Shown here: positions 1 through 5,273 of the stretch, piece by piece | Numbering within the stretch: the first letter of the stretch is position 1 | How the letters are laid out: the number at the start of each line of letters is the position of its first letter | DNA from: Actinomycetota bacterium | Lineage (GTDB): Bacteria; Actinomycetota; Actinomycetes; Nanopelagicales; Nanopelagicaceae | Direction: 5' to 3' | Length of the DNA stretch: 6,035 nucleotides | Assembly (NCBI GenBank): GCA_009697555.1 | Contig: WLQV01000069.1 | Location: 1 to 6,035 of the forward strand | Made by a program: the position numbers and the translations under genes | The notes under the pieces: model-generated | Databases searched by the model: none | What the model saw: the letters and a program-made list of their open reading frames with translations, nothing else | Told to the model about the DNA's origin: nothing

Positions 1-763
1 AAATTCCTGACATTAATTTAATTTGCGTTAAGTCAAAGCGTCTGTTATCGCTATCTGGGAGTTCAGTTTTTTCAATTTGTTCTAAAATTGACTCGATTTC
101 GATGTAGAGATTTCTAGCCTGACTTTCAATCTCGTCGAATGTAGTCTGAGTTGTTGCAGATGGCGCACTCTCTTTAAGTTCTAAGGCAAGGTCCTGCATC
201 TGGCTTATTTTTGGCAATAATGCGTCCTTTAAATGATTTCTAGCAGAATCTTTCGCCTCAATTTGTGTTGCACTAAGTTCGCGGCTGTCGACATTAAGCA
301 ATTGGTCAAGTTGTTTAAGTGCGCTGTTTTCGTTGCGAATTTTATTGATAGTGCCAAACCAGTAAGCAGCCAAGGCGAGACTTAATCCCGTTGTGAAAAA
401 TGAGCTCCAAAGTCTGGTGACGGCATGTGAATTCGCGTTTAATACTTGATGTGCGTATAAATCCGTAACAACTCCCTGTATGTAACCTGTGCTAAACCAA
501 ACAAAAAGGCTTATAGAAAGACTCTGTTTTCTACTGCGCCGCGTTGATAAGAAAATAGCTTGAGCGAAATACAGGTATAGAAGAGCGACTAGGACACCGG
601 CGCTCACTGCCATTAGTTGATCAGCAAATGAACCTAGGTCAAGTCCATTTTCACGTTCAAGCGCGAAGAAAAAGATAAATGGCAGACAAGCAGTAACTGA
701 AGGAAGTGAAACTACCCAGCGACCGGTCACTACCAATGTGAAATTCTCTAGAGACTGCCTCAC
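1..763 (-). CDS. Sensor-kinase-like membrane protein, 3' end outside window (partial)
   Basis: An open frame runs from a GTG at 763-761 to the left edge without a stop, giving 254 residues. The GTG overlaps the TGA of the upstream response-regulator gene (GTGA), so the two are probably translationally coupled; no Shine-Dalgarno is evident. The protein shows four hydrophobic segments (about residues 15-35, 50-72, 82-101 and 119-139), followed by a charged helical, probably coiled-coil region (about 140-235). This is the layout of a membrane sensor kinase with little extracellular sequence, and pairing with a NarL-type regulator supports that role. Residues 174-188 (ARNHLKDALLPKISQ) resemble a HisKA_3 dimerisation helix, but the usual ELHD-type H-box is not clear, so H177 as phosphoacceptor is only a guess. 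The ATP-binding domain, if present, lies outside the window. The frame is certain; the kinase assignment is moderate. Confidence 0.75.
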   Translation of the reverse strand, partial: MRQSLENFTLVVTGRWVVSLPSVTACLPFIFFFALERENGLDLGSFADQLMAVSAGVLVALLYLYFAQAIFLSTRRSRKQSLSISLFVWFSTGYIQGVVTDLYAHQVLNANSHAVTRLWSSFFTTGLSLALAAYWFGTINKIRNENSALKQLDQLLNVDSRELSATQIEAKDSARNHLKDALLPKISQMQDLALELKESAPSATTQTTFDEIESQARNLYIEIESILEQIEKTELPDSDNRRFDLTQIKLMSGI

Positions 764-1407
764 TTGATAACCACTTTGTCTTCTTGCCACATACGAACGG
801 CGAGAATTCTAGGATTAAACTCATCATCTGATTTCAATCCTAAGCTCGCAAACGTGCGCTGGACTAATGCCTCTGTCGCTCGAAGTGAAGTGCCTCGCCG
901 TTTGGCTATTGCCTGATTCGTATAGCCCTCCGCCATTAATCGAAGAATTTCGCCCTGTGTTTCGCTCACCACAATTCTTTGGTTATCAAGAACAGGGATC
1001 ACAGTGGTTGCATTGATCTGAGACATAGAATCCTTGATCGCTGCGCCCAATGAGGCTATGGATTGCAATTCTGATTTAACGAGATAAATCACATTGGGTG
1101 GCAGTTCGGTGCCCCGAGGCAGTGCCAAGTTGGGAGAGGCATGAGAGGTGAGAATTATTTTGCCAATCCATGGACGCTCGTCATGGAGAAAGTTCAACAA
1201 GTCTGCTCCTGTGGGAGCATTGACTCCGAAGTTGAGATCAGTGATGACCGCGTGAGGGTCGAAGCTTTCGATGGTCTGGATTGCTTCAGTTACTGACCTA
1301 ACCCCAACGACCTCAAAATTGGCTTCGACCAGAATCTCGCGGAGAAGATTGAGAGTGAATTCCTCATCTTCGGCCACGAGTACCCTCGCCTGAAAACCGA
1401 CAGTCAA
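760..1407 (-). CDS. NarL/LuxR-family two-component response regulator
   Basis: A 215-residue protein with an N-terminal receiver domain (about 7-128) and a C-terminal LuxR-type helix-turn-helix (about 146-192). Receiver landmarks are the acidic cluster E13-D14-E15, phosphoacceptor candidate D57 (VITDLNFG), T87 (ILTSHA) and K111 (YLVKSE). The DNA-binding part carries the expected pattern of ETQGEILRLMAEGYTNQAIA with a later VQRTFASLGL helix. It should be a cytoplasmic transcription factor phosphorylated by the overlapping downstream membrane protein. The start is TTG at 1407, with GGGGGA four bases upstream, a rather short spacing; a later start would cut into the first receiver strand. The target genes are unknown. 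The divergent secreted-protein gene and the regulator's own promoter, which contains a dyad, are natural candidates by position only. Confidence 0.9.
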   Translation of the reverse strand: MTVGFQARVLVAEDEEFTLNLLREILVEANFEVVGVRSVTEAIQTIESFDPHAVITDLNFGVNAPTGADLLNFLHDERPWIGKIILTSHASPNLALPRGTELPPNVIYLVKSELQSIASLGAAIKDSMSQINATTVIPVLDNQRIVVSETQGEILRLMAEGYTNQAIAKRRGTSLRATEALVQRTFASLGLKSDDEFNPRILAVRMWQEDKVVIK

Positions 1408-1436
1408 AATTCCCCCAAGTTTGCTAAAGAGGATCG

Positions 1437-1466
1437 AGTTTAGGTGGAGCCGCTATCCCGGCTCAA
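1437..1466 (-). promoter_or_regulatory. Predicted promoter of the regulator/sensor operon
   Basis: Read on the minus strand, TTGAGC (1466-1461) and TAAACT (1442-1437) are separated by 18 bases. They match sigma-70-like -35 and -10 boxes at four of six positions each. Transcription would begin near 1430, leaving a leader of about 24 bases before the TTG start at 1407. The spacer contains a perfect dyad, listed separately. Confidence 0.45.
1447..1464. promoter_or_regulatory. Palindromic operator candidate (GAGCCG-N6-CGGCTC)
   Basis: GAGCCG at 1447-1452 and CGGCTC at 1459-1464 form a perfect inverted repeat with a six-base spacer. It sits almost exactly between the predicted -35 and -10 boxes of the minus-strand operon, where a bound protein would block RNA polymerase. 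A dimeric repressor or the regulator itself could bind here. A role as an RNA hairpin is less likely because the site is upstream of the predicted transcription start of that operon. Confidence 0.4.
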
Positions 1467-1490
1467 CAAGCGTGTTCGGTTCATACCGCA

Positions 1491-1525
1491 TTTATTGCAG
1501 CATGCGTTATTTATCGCAGCATGCG
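1491..1525. repeat. Tandem 16-bp direct repeat, possible activator sites
   Basis: The words TTTATTGCAGCATGCG (1491-1506) and TTTATCGCAGCATGCG (1510-1525) differ at one base and are spaced 19 bp start to start, close to two helical turns. They lie about 85 bp upstream of the preferred start of the secreted-protein gene at 1609, a position suited to binding by a dimeric transcription factor. If translation instead began at 1444 they would be coding, but the encoded segment shows no protein repeat. Confidence 0.45.
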
Positions 1526-1608
1526 CTGGGGTGTGCATTGCTTTGAGGAGTGCCAATCGAGCGATTACACGGGAATCTGACTATTTCTGCGAGCGTTATG
1601 CTGGTGAG

Positions 1609-2460
1609 ATGAATAAAGCGAAGTGGTCAAGTCGGCCCCGACTCAACCTCTTTAGCCGCTTTCCCGTTTACCTTCATGGGCAAAAACCGAGTGTTCTGCT
1701 CAAGACCTTTCTAGCCTTCTGCTGTGTGGGCCTTATGTTCTCGGTTGTCGCCCCTGTCATTGCCGATGAAAATGCTGCCCCTTTACCTTCTGCCACAGAA
1801 ACGACAACAGTTACAAGTGAGGCAACTGCTACACCTACACCTTCACCTGAGCTCTCCGAAGTCCTGATTCCCGTAGATCCTGCGATGGCGACTCCATCCC
1901 CTTCACCCAGTCATTCGGCCACCATGGGAAATTCCTCACCGGAGAGCATTACAGCATCTTCTTCTCCTTCACCAACGGCCACTCCTGCAGCCGCATTGAA
2001 GAATCAAACTATGAGGGTGGAGATTCCAAGCATTCTTCCGGTCGACCCTCGAGCGAGCTCTCGCAACTTCCCGGCAATTCTTGTGAGTGGCCCGAGGTAC
2101 CTACTGGCTTGCGTAACGGGAAGTAATCTCACATTTGATGTTTATGCAAAAAATGCGGTTCAAAGCACCTTTAATAATGAGGAGTTAGTTAATGGCGATG
2201 GTTCATCACAATTAATGATCACCGGAACCGTCGATCAAGTTCTAGCAATTTTCAACAGCTACGGGGGACTACGTGCGTCAAGCACCCGCAATGCCATAGG
2301 GGGTCTATACGCAAATGTCAGTCTGGTCGCGATGAATCAGCCTTCATTAGACCCTATTTTTTGTGGTCAACGCCTGCCAGCAAACTTTCGATTCATTCAA
2401 TTTCGTCCACTCGCTTTAGGCATGAACCTCATCAAGAACGATGTAAATCTAAAAAAGTAA
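1609..2460 (+). CDS. Secreted Pro/Ser/Thr-linker surface protein of unknown function
   Basis: A 283-residue product. I start at ATG 1609, just after GGTGAG. The frame stays open back to a GTG at 1444, but that would put 55 extra residues before a good signal sequence and would translate DNA that looks regulatory. The N-terminus is basic and long, with a hydrophobic core at about 33-50 and likely cleavage after VIA52. Residues 57-130 form a low-complexity linker rich in Pro, Ser and Thr (several PSPSP or TPSP runs), typical of cell-wall-spanning stalks. The C-terminal domain (about 131-283) is beta-rich; the stretch LMITGTVDQVLAIFNS (202-217) recalls cadherin-like repeats of bacterial adhesins. 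C168 and C252 could form a disulfide. A short motif, IPVDP/LPVDP, occurs on both sides of the linker (87-91, 143-147). No sortase motif or C-terminal membrane anchor is visible. I do not recognise a named family. Confidence 0.75.
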   Translation: MNKAKWSSRPRLNLFSRFPVYLHGQKPSVLLKTFLAFCCVGLMFSVVAPVIADENAAPLPSATETTTVTSEATATPTPSPELSEVLIPVDPAMATPSPSPSHSATMGNSSPESITASSSPSPTATPAAALKNQTMRVEIPSILPVDPRASSRNFPAILVSGPRYLLACVTGSNLTFDVYAKNAVQSTFNNEELVNGDGSSQLMITGTVDQVLAIFNSYGGLRASSTRNAIGGLYANVSLVAMNQPSLDPIFCGQRLPANFRFIQFRPLALGMNLIKNDVNLKK

Positions 2461-2473
2461 ATTCAATCTCTGG

Positions 2474-2513
2474 TAGAGCGTTACGGCACCAGGCCATTTC
2501 CCGTCGCGCTCTA
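2474..2513 (+). other. Stem-loop downstream of the secreted-protein gene
   Basis: TAGAGCG (2474-2480) pairs with CGCTCTA (2507-2513), and inside it ACGG (2483-2486) pairs with CCGT (2501-2504), giving 7 plus 4 base pairs around a two-by-two internal loop. It begins 14 bases after the stop codon at 2460. No run of T follows, so it is not a textbook intrinsic terminator; it may act as a 3'-end stabilising hairpin or a factor-assisted terminator. Confidence 0.4.
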
Positions 2514-2564
2514 ATTCCTGAATCGCCTCGCAACCCCTGAATAGCATAGATAAATACCGCCATC

Positions 2565-2593
2565 TTGACCGCGTCAATCACGCCTTCTGATAG
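2565..2593 (+). promoter_or_regulatory. Predicted promoter of the first EFGQG-family gene
   Basis: TTGACC (2565-2570) and TGATAG (2588-2593) are 17 bases apart and would give a start near 2600, leaving about 55 bases of leader before ATG 2657. The -35 box is part of a small perfect dyad, TTGAC-CGC-GTCAA (2565-2577), which might be a protein-binding site. The -10 match is only fair. Confidence 0.35.
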
Positions 2594-2656
2594 AGGCCAA
2601 AGGTAAAATTAAAAGGAAATCAAGGGTGGATCTGCCGTCCCTGAAATGGAGATGTA

Positions 2657-3346
2657 ATGCGACAAGGCTTGCAATCTCCACTCAGTGGCCGAGTGAGTTC
2701 GGGCTTTGGCGGCGGCAAGAGTCGACATAAAAACAAGATCATTATCGGAGCTGCGCTGGCAGGCGTGGTGCCATTCCTAGTTTCAACTTTTGCCGCAAGT
2801 GTAACTGTGGGTAGCGGCGCCCTTGAATTTGGTCAAGGCTCTCAGCAGGCGATTGCCTGCGATCCGAATGTATTTGCAGCAATCAGTGAGGAATGGCATT
2901 CGGCGCCGACCACGCAAGATGCATCTGCAGGTTTTTTTAGAGTGCGTGGCGTGACTGTTTCGAATTTAGATTTAACCAGTTGCCGTGGAAAGAAGTTGCG
3001 AGTTCGTTTGATTAGTACTGTCGGCGCTGAGCTACCTGTGGGTCCAATTCCAGAAGCGCACGTCTTACAGATTTCATTACCAAACGTTGATGCTCCAGTG
3101 ACAACCAGTGACGCTGGTGCACTTTCATTGGCGTATTTGACTGGCGAGGGATCTGGTGTTTCAAGTCCTATGGCCGCCTCGGTCTCACTAAATATTTCAG
3201 GAACGTCAATTTACGATGGCTCAGATTTATCTGTGACAAATGCAGATGTAACTTTCTACCTAGATTCAACGGCAACGCTTGTTAACTTAGATGGACAAAC
3301 TATTGGAAGAACCACTGTTGAAACTGTGAATAATCCAAAACGCTAA
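2657..3346 (+). CDS. Exported EFGQG-family protein, paralog 1 (putative SipW-type substrate)
   Basis: A 229-residue product starting at ATG 2657, with GGAG five bases upstream. The N-terminus is long and basic (KSRHKNK at 21-27), then one hydrophobic segment (about 28-46) ending STFAAS, with cleavage expected at A46 or A47. The mature part begins SVTVGSGALEFGQG and carries ACD (67-69), SNLD (102-105) and C109; C68 and C109 could form a disulfide. It looks all-beta, with alternating hydrophobic residues and many Ser, Thr, Val and Gly, and has no second membrane segment. These marks are shared with the product of 3693-4406, so the two are paralogs, although the middle parts have diverged. No enzymatic motif is visible. 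The signal segment and the nearby SipW-like peptidase suggest a secreted structural protein, by analogy with TasA; that role is inference. No terminator is seen after it, so read-through into the second paralog is possible. Confidence 0.85.
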   Translation: MRQGLQSPLSGRVSSGFGGGKSRHKNKIIIGAALAGVVPFLVSTFAASVTVGSGALEFGQGSQQAIACDPNVFAAISEEWHSAPTTQDASAGFFRVRGVTVSNLDLTSCRGKKLRVRLISTVGAELPVGPIPEAHVLQISLPNVDAPVTTSDAGALSLAYLTGEGSGVSSPMAASVSLNISGTSIYDGSDLSVTNADVTFYLDSTATLVNLDGQTIGRTTVETVNNPKR

Positions 3347-3692
3347 AGCGAACTTTATTAAAAGCTCCAACTACAAAAGGATTACTTGGATTTTCTGAGT
3401 AGTTCATTCGAACCTTTGGCCGGCTCCACCCCTCTGCGGAGGGCCGCTAGCCGTGGTTGGGCCCCTTTAGAGGCACCATCGAAGGCCAATTGAGGCCATC
3501 TCCCCATGAAGTGACGCTTACGAGGCGTAACACCATCAAAGTAGTGGTAATACCCGAATGCAGGGGAGGGTTTAGGGTGAAAAGTGGCAGGGCGCGGCTT
3601 GCCTTGCATGAGTGGCGATGCTTGACTAACCCTCGTTAGGCCGTCCGCAGATCGTGGAATAGTTCAATACTTCCCTATAGGAGGAAGCACAG
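3347..3692 (+). ncRNA. Structured, GC-rich intergenic region: probable RNA leader
   Basis: These 346 bases hold no convincing gene. About 3420-3480 is strikingly GC-rich (roughly 70% by count) compared with its neighbours. Pairable elements include CCCTC/GAGGG around TGCG (3430-3443), GGCC/GGCC (3484-3497), CTCCCC/GGGGAG (3500-3505 with 3563-3568) enclosing TTACG/CGTAA (3518-3530) and ACCAT/GTGGT (3532-3548), GCAGGGC/GCCTTGC (3587-3607), and a long pair GAGGGTTTAG/CTAACCCTC (3566-3575 with 3626-3634) with one bulged T. Some helices exclude one another (for example GGGCC 3441-3445 with GGCCC 3460-3464), as in a switching RNA. I see no match to the riboswitch or RNA families whose consensus I could recall. 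Its position directly before 3693 suggests a cis-acting leader; an independent small RNA or a 3' UTR of the first paralog is possible. Exact ends are unknown. Confidence 0.5.
3670..3692 (+). promoter_or_regulatory. Strong ribosome binding site with sequestering hairpin
   Basis: TAGGAGG (3678-3684) sits eight bases before ATG 3693, the strongest Shine-Dalgarno in the window. CTTCC (3670-3674) can pair with GGAAG (3683-3687) around an eight-base loop, tying up the 3' part of the Shine-Dalgarno. This could let the upstream RNA structure tune translation. Confidence 0.5.
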
Positions 3693-4406
3693 ATGGAGAT
3701 TTTAAATTTAGGTGGCTCATACGAACCATCTGCCAAGTCACGGAAGACAAAGTTTAAAGTTCTTCTTGGAGTTGGTTTAGTAACACTCGTTATGGGCATG
3801 GGATCAACGCTCGCGGCCAGCATTACCCTCAGCTCTGGATCTCCTATTGAGTTCGGTCAAGGTGTTGCTACAACAACTGCCTGTGACTCCTCAATTACTG
3901 TGACTCCATATTCAACTTATGTAAACGACACAGCAACTGCCGACTTTTTGTTTAGTTCGGTAGCGCTTTCGAACATCGACACGACAACTGCTGCATGCGG
4001 TGGTAAAACCTTCGTACTTAAGGCATACACCGATTCTTCAACAATTGCGACAAACTATGCAGTCAGTGGATCACTTGCTAACCCACTCTTCTTAGGCTGG
4101 AAGTACGCCTCAGGTGCAAGCGGTGGAAATGGAAACGCAGGATCAAAGACTCCTTATAACTCAGGTATTGCAATTACTCTCAACGCTGGCGGAACAACTT
4201 GTACTGTTCAGGTGCTCGCTGGCACAGGTGGATCTGCGGACATCTCTGGTGCTGCATGTGCTCTCACTGCCGGAACAATCACCCTTACTCTTGGCGATGG
4301 TGGTGGCGGAGCCGCAGTTGGAACATCAACTGCAGCGGTCACAAAGATTACGGTTGAATCTTCAAGCTCCGTGCCTTCTGGTTACGTAAGCACAACGGTT
4401 GCTTAA
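3693..4406 (+). CDS. Exported EFGQG-family protein, paralog 2 (putative SipW-type substrate)
   Basis: A 237-residue product with an excellent ribosome binding site. After a basic n-region (KSRKTKFK, 15-22) comes a Gly-rich hydrophobic segment (about 23-40) ending STLAAS, resembling the SipW-cognate class of signal peptides. The mature protein starts SITLSSGSPIEFGQG and shares with paralog 1 the motifs EFGQG (53-57), ACD (63-65), SN(I/L)D (93-96), a following Cys-x2-Lys or Cys-x2-Lys-Lys (C102), and a near-C-terminal TVE. It has four cysteines (64, 102, 170, 189), two more than paralog 1, so a second disulfide is likely. It is rich in Gly, Ser, Thr and Ala, with a GDGGGGAA run (201-208), and contains few charged residues, as expected of a self-assembling extracellular protein. 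The long structured leader, strong ribosome site and strong terminator suggest high, regulated expression. Fibre or surface-layer function is inferred from context, not from a recognised domain. Confidence 0.87.
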   Translation: MEILNLGGSYEPSAKSRKTKFKVLLGVGLVTLVMGMGSTLAASITLSSGSPIEFGQGVATTTACDSSITVTPYSTYVNDTATADFLFSSVALSNIDTTTAACGGKTFVLKAYTDSSTIATNYAVSGSLANPLFLGWKYASGASGGNGNAGSKTPYNSGIAITLNAGGTTCTVQVLAGTGGSADISGAACALTAGTITLTLGDGGGGAAVGTSTAAVTKITVESSSSVPSGYVSTTVA

Positions 4407-4422
4407 ATAGACTCGTAGTAAT

Positions 4423-4470
4423 GAGAACGACCCGCCCTAGATCTGCAGGGCGGGTCGTTCTCTTTTAAGA
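4423..4470 (+). terminator. Intrinsic terminator after paralog 2
   Basis: A perfect 16-bp stem, 4423-4438 with 4447-4462, closes an eight-base loop (AGATCTGC) and is followed by TTTTAAGA. It starts 16 bases after the stop codon at 4406. The stem is GC-rich in its upper half. The T run is short, so some read-through into the signal peptidase gene may occur. The stem is symmetric, but T-rich sequence follows only on the plus side. Confidence 0.92.
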
Positions 4471-4483
4471 TGAAGAGCGCTAC

Positions 4484-4489
4484 TAGAAT
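4484..4489 (+). promoter_or_regulatory. Possible -10 element for the signal peptidase operon
   Basis: TAGAAT lies between the terminator and the TTG start at 4539 and matches the -10 consensus at five of six positions. No good -35 box is present at 16-18 bases upstream, where the terminator tail lies, so this is a weak call. Otherwise 4471-4538 shows nothing recognisable. Confidence 0.2.
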
Positions 4490-4538
4490 TAGGAAGTCGG
4501 GTGGAGAGAGATAGCGAATTCACTTTAGGCAATTAACC

Positions 4539-5273
4539 TTGCAAGATAATTATTCGAAGATTGGACCGGCACCAATGGAAGATTCCAAGAACGCCACATC
4601 TGGTTCTGGGCCACATCTTTTAGGAGCCACCGAACTGTGGATCGAAAAAACTAGCCAACTCTCCGATTCCAATGTTTTAATCACTATCTCTGACTCATCA
4701 GGTGAGCACACCTACCTGATGGCGGGAGAACAGATCATCGAAACTAAATCCAGTTTATTTGTGCAAGCCCCTGAAGAGAGAATCGTAGTGGGGCCGCGAA
4801 TTTGGTATACCCGGTTAAATACAGTATTTCGCTGGTCTGGCTACGCGTTAGCGATAGTTTTAATGACTTTCTCAGTCCTTTCATTCTCCGGCACAGTAAA
4901 AGCGCGAGTAGTCCTTACCGGATCCATGGTTCCCACCATCAATCCAGGCGATATAATTCTGACAACTCCGGCTAAGAATGTGACGCCAAAGGTCGGCACA
5001 GTTGTGGCCTATGTCGGCCGTCGCTTTGATGGCACTGCGGTTGGGGTATTTTCACACCGAATTATCGGCGGGGACGCCACCAACGGCTTTATTGTCAAGG
5101 GTGATCACAACCCGGCGCCTGATACACAAAAACCGAAACTTGAAGACATTACCGGCGTGGTCTTCTTTGTTATTCCGATTATCGGGCGATTCTTAACGCC
5201 AAAAGCACTACTCATTACAATTCCACTTATTTTCGGATTGTGGCTAATTTTTGATGCATTAAGAAATGATTAA
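4539..5273 (+). CDS. Signal peptidase I, ER/SipW type (S26B), with N-terminal extension
   Basis: A 244-residue membrane serine protease that should cleave signal peptides on the outer face of the membrane. Residues 96-117 form the first membrane helix. The catalytic serine is S129 in TGSMVPTINPGD. The general base is His rather than Lys (H173 in FSHRIIGGD), which marks the archaeal/ER/SipW branch. KGDHNPAPD (187-195) is the conserved following box, and GVVFFVIPIIGRF (206-218) leads to a C-terminal membrane helix (about 222-240). Family members are usually near 180-200 residues; here about 95 extra residues precede the first helix, with alternating hydrophobic residues at 45-85 suggesting a small cytoplasmic beta domain of unknown role. 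The start is uncertain: TTG 4539 has AGG nine bases upstream, while ATG 4575 gives 232 residues. An in-frame stop at 4512 rules out anything much earlier. It lies just after two likely substrates and overlaps the next gene. Confidence 0.92.
   Translation: MQDNYSKIGPAPMEDSKNATSGSGPHLLGATELWIEKTSQLSDSNVLITISDSSGEHTYLMAGEQIIETKSSLFVQAPEERIVVGPRIWYTRLNTVFRWSGYALAIVLMTFSVLSFSGTVKARVVLTGSMVPTINPGDIILTTPAKNVTPKVGTVVAYVGRRFDGTAVGVFSHRIIGGDATNGFIVKGDHNPAPDTQKPKLEDITGVVFFVIPIIGRFLTPKALLITIPLIFGLWLIFDALRND

Noticed and set aside
1444..1608. N-terminal extension of the secreted protein from GTG 1444
   Set aside because: It would put 55 residues before a good signal peptide and would translate the dyad and direct repeats; no clear ribosome site precedes the GTG.
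2471..2535. tRNA-like GGTAGAGC word
   Set aside because: No acceptor, anticodon or T-arm pairing can be built around it; the word belongs to the 2474-2513 hairpin.
3418..3500. HDV-like ribozyme beginning at GGCCGGC
   Set aside because: The order of complementary segments hints at a pseudoknot, but the 7-bp first helix has a mismatch and the catalytic joining segment is not evident.
3382..3609. 75-codon open frame on the minus strand in the intergenic region
   Set aside because: It is rich in Arg, Pro and Gly, with no ribosome site, signal or known motif, and it coincides with the GC-rich inverted repeats, which explain both the open frame and its composition.
3457..3639. 60-codon open frame on the plus strand (TTG start) in the leader
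   Set aside because: No Shine-Dalgarno is present and it spans RNA helices. A leader peptide cannot be excluded, but nothing positive supports it.
3626..3641. GTTAGGC core resembling an integron attC site
   Set aside because: The matching 5' core (GCCTAAC type) is absent and there is no integrase or cassette structure. CTAAC-CCTC-GTTAG is adequately explained as a local hairpin.
3626..3823. 65-codon minus-strand frame over the start of paralog 2
   Set aside because: It is antisense to the ribosome site and signal sequence of a well-supported gene.
4114..4389. 91-codon frame inside paralog 2
   Set aside because: It is a shifted-frame shadow of 3693-4406, low complexity and without its own ribosome site.
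5002..5196. 64-codon frame inside the signal peptidase gene
   Set aside because: It is a shadow frame across the conserved His and GDHN boxes of the real protein.
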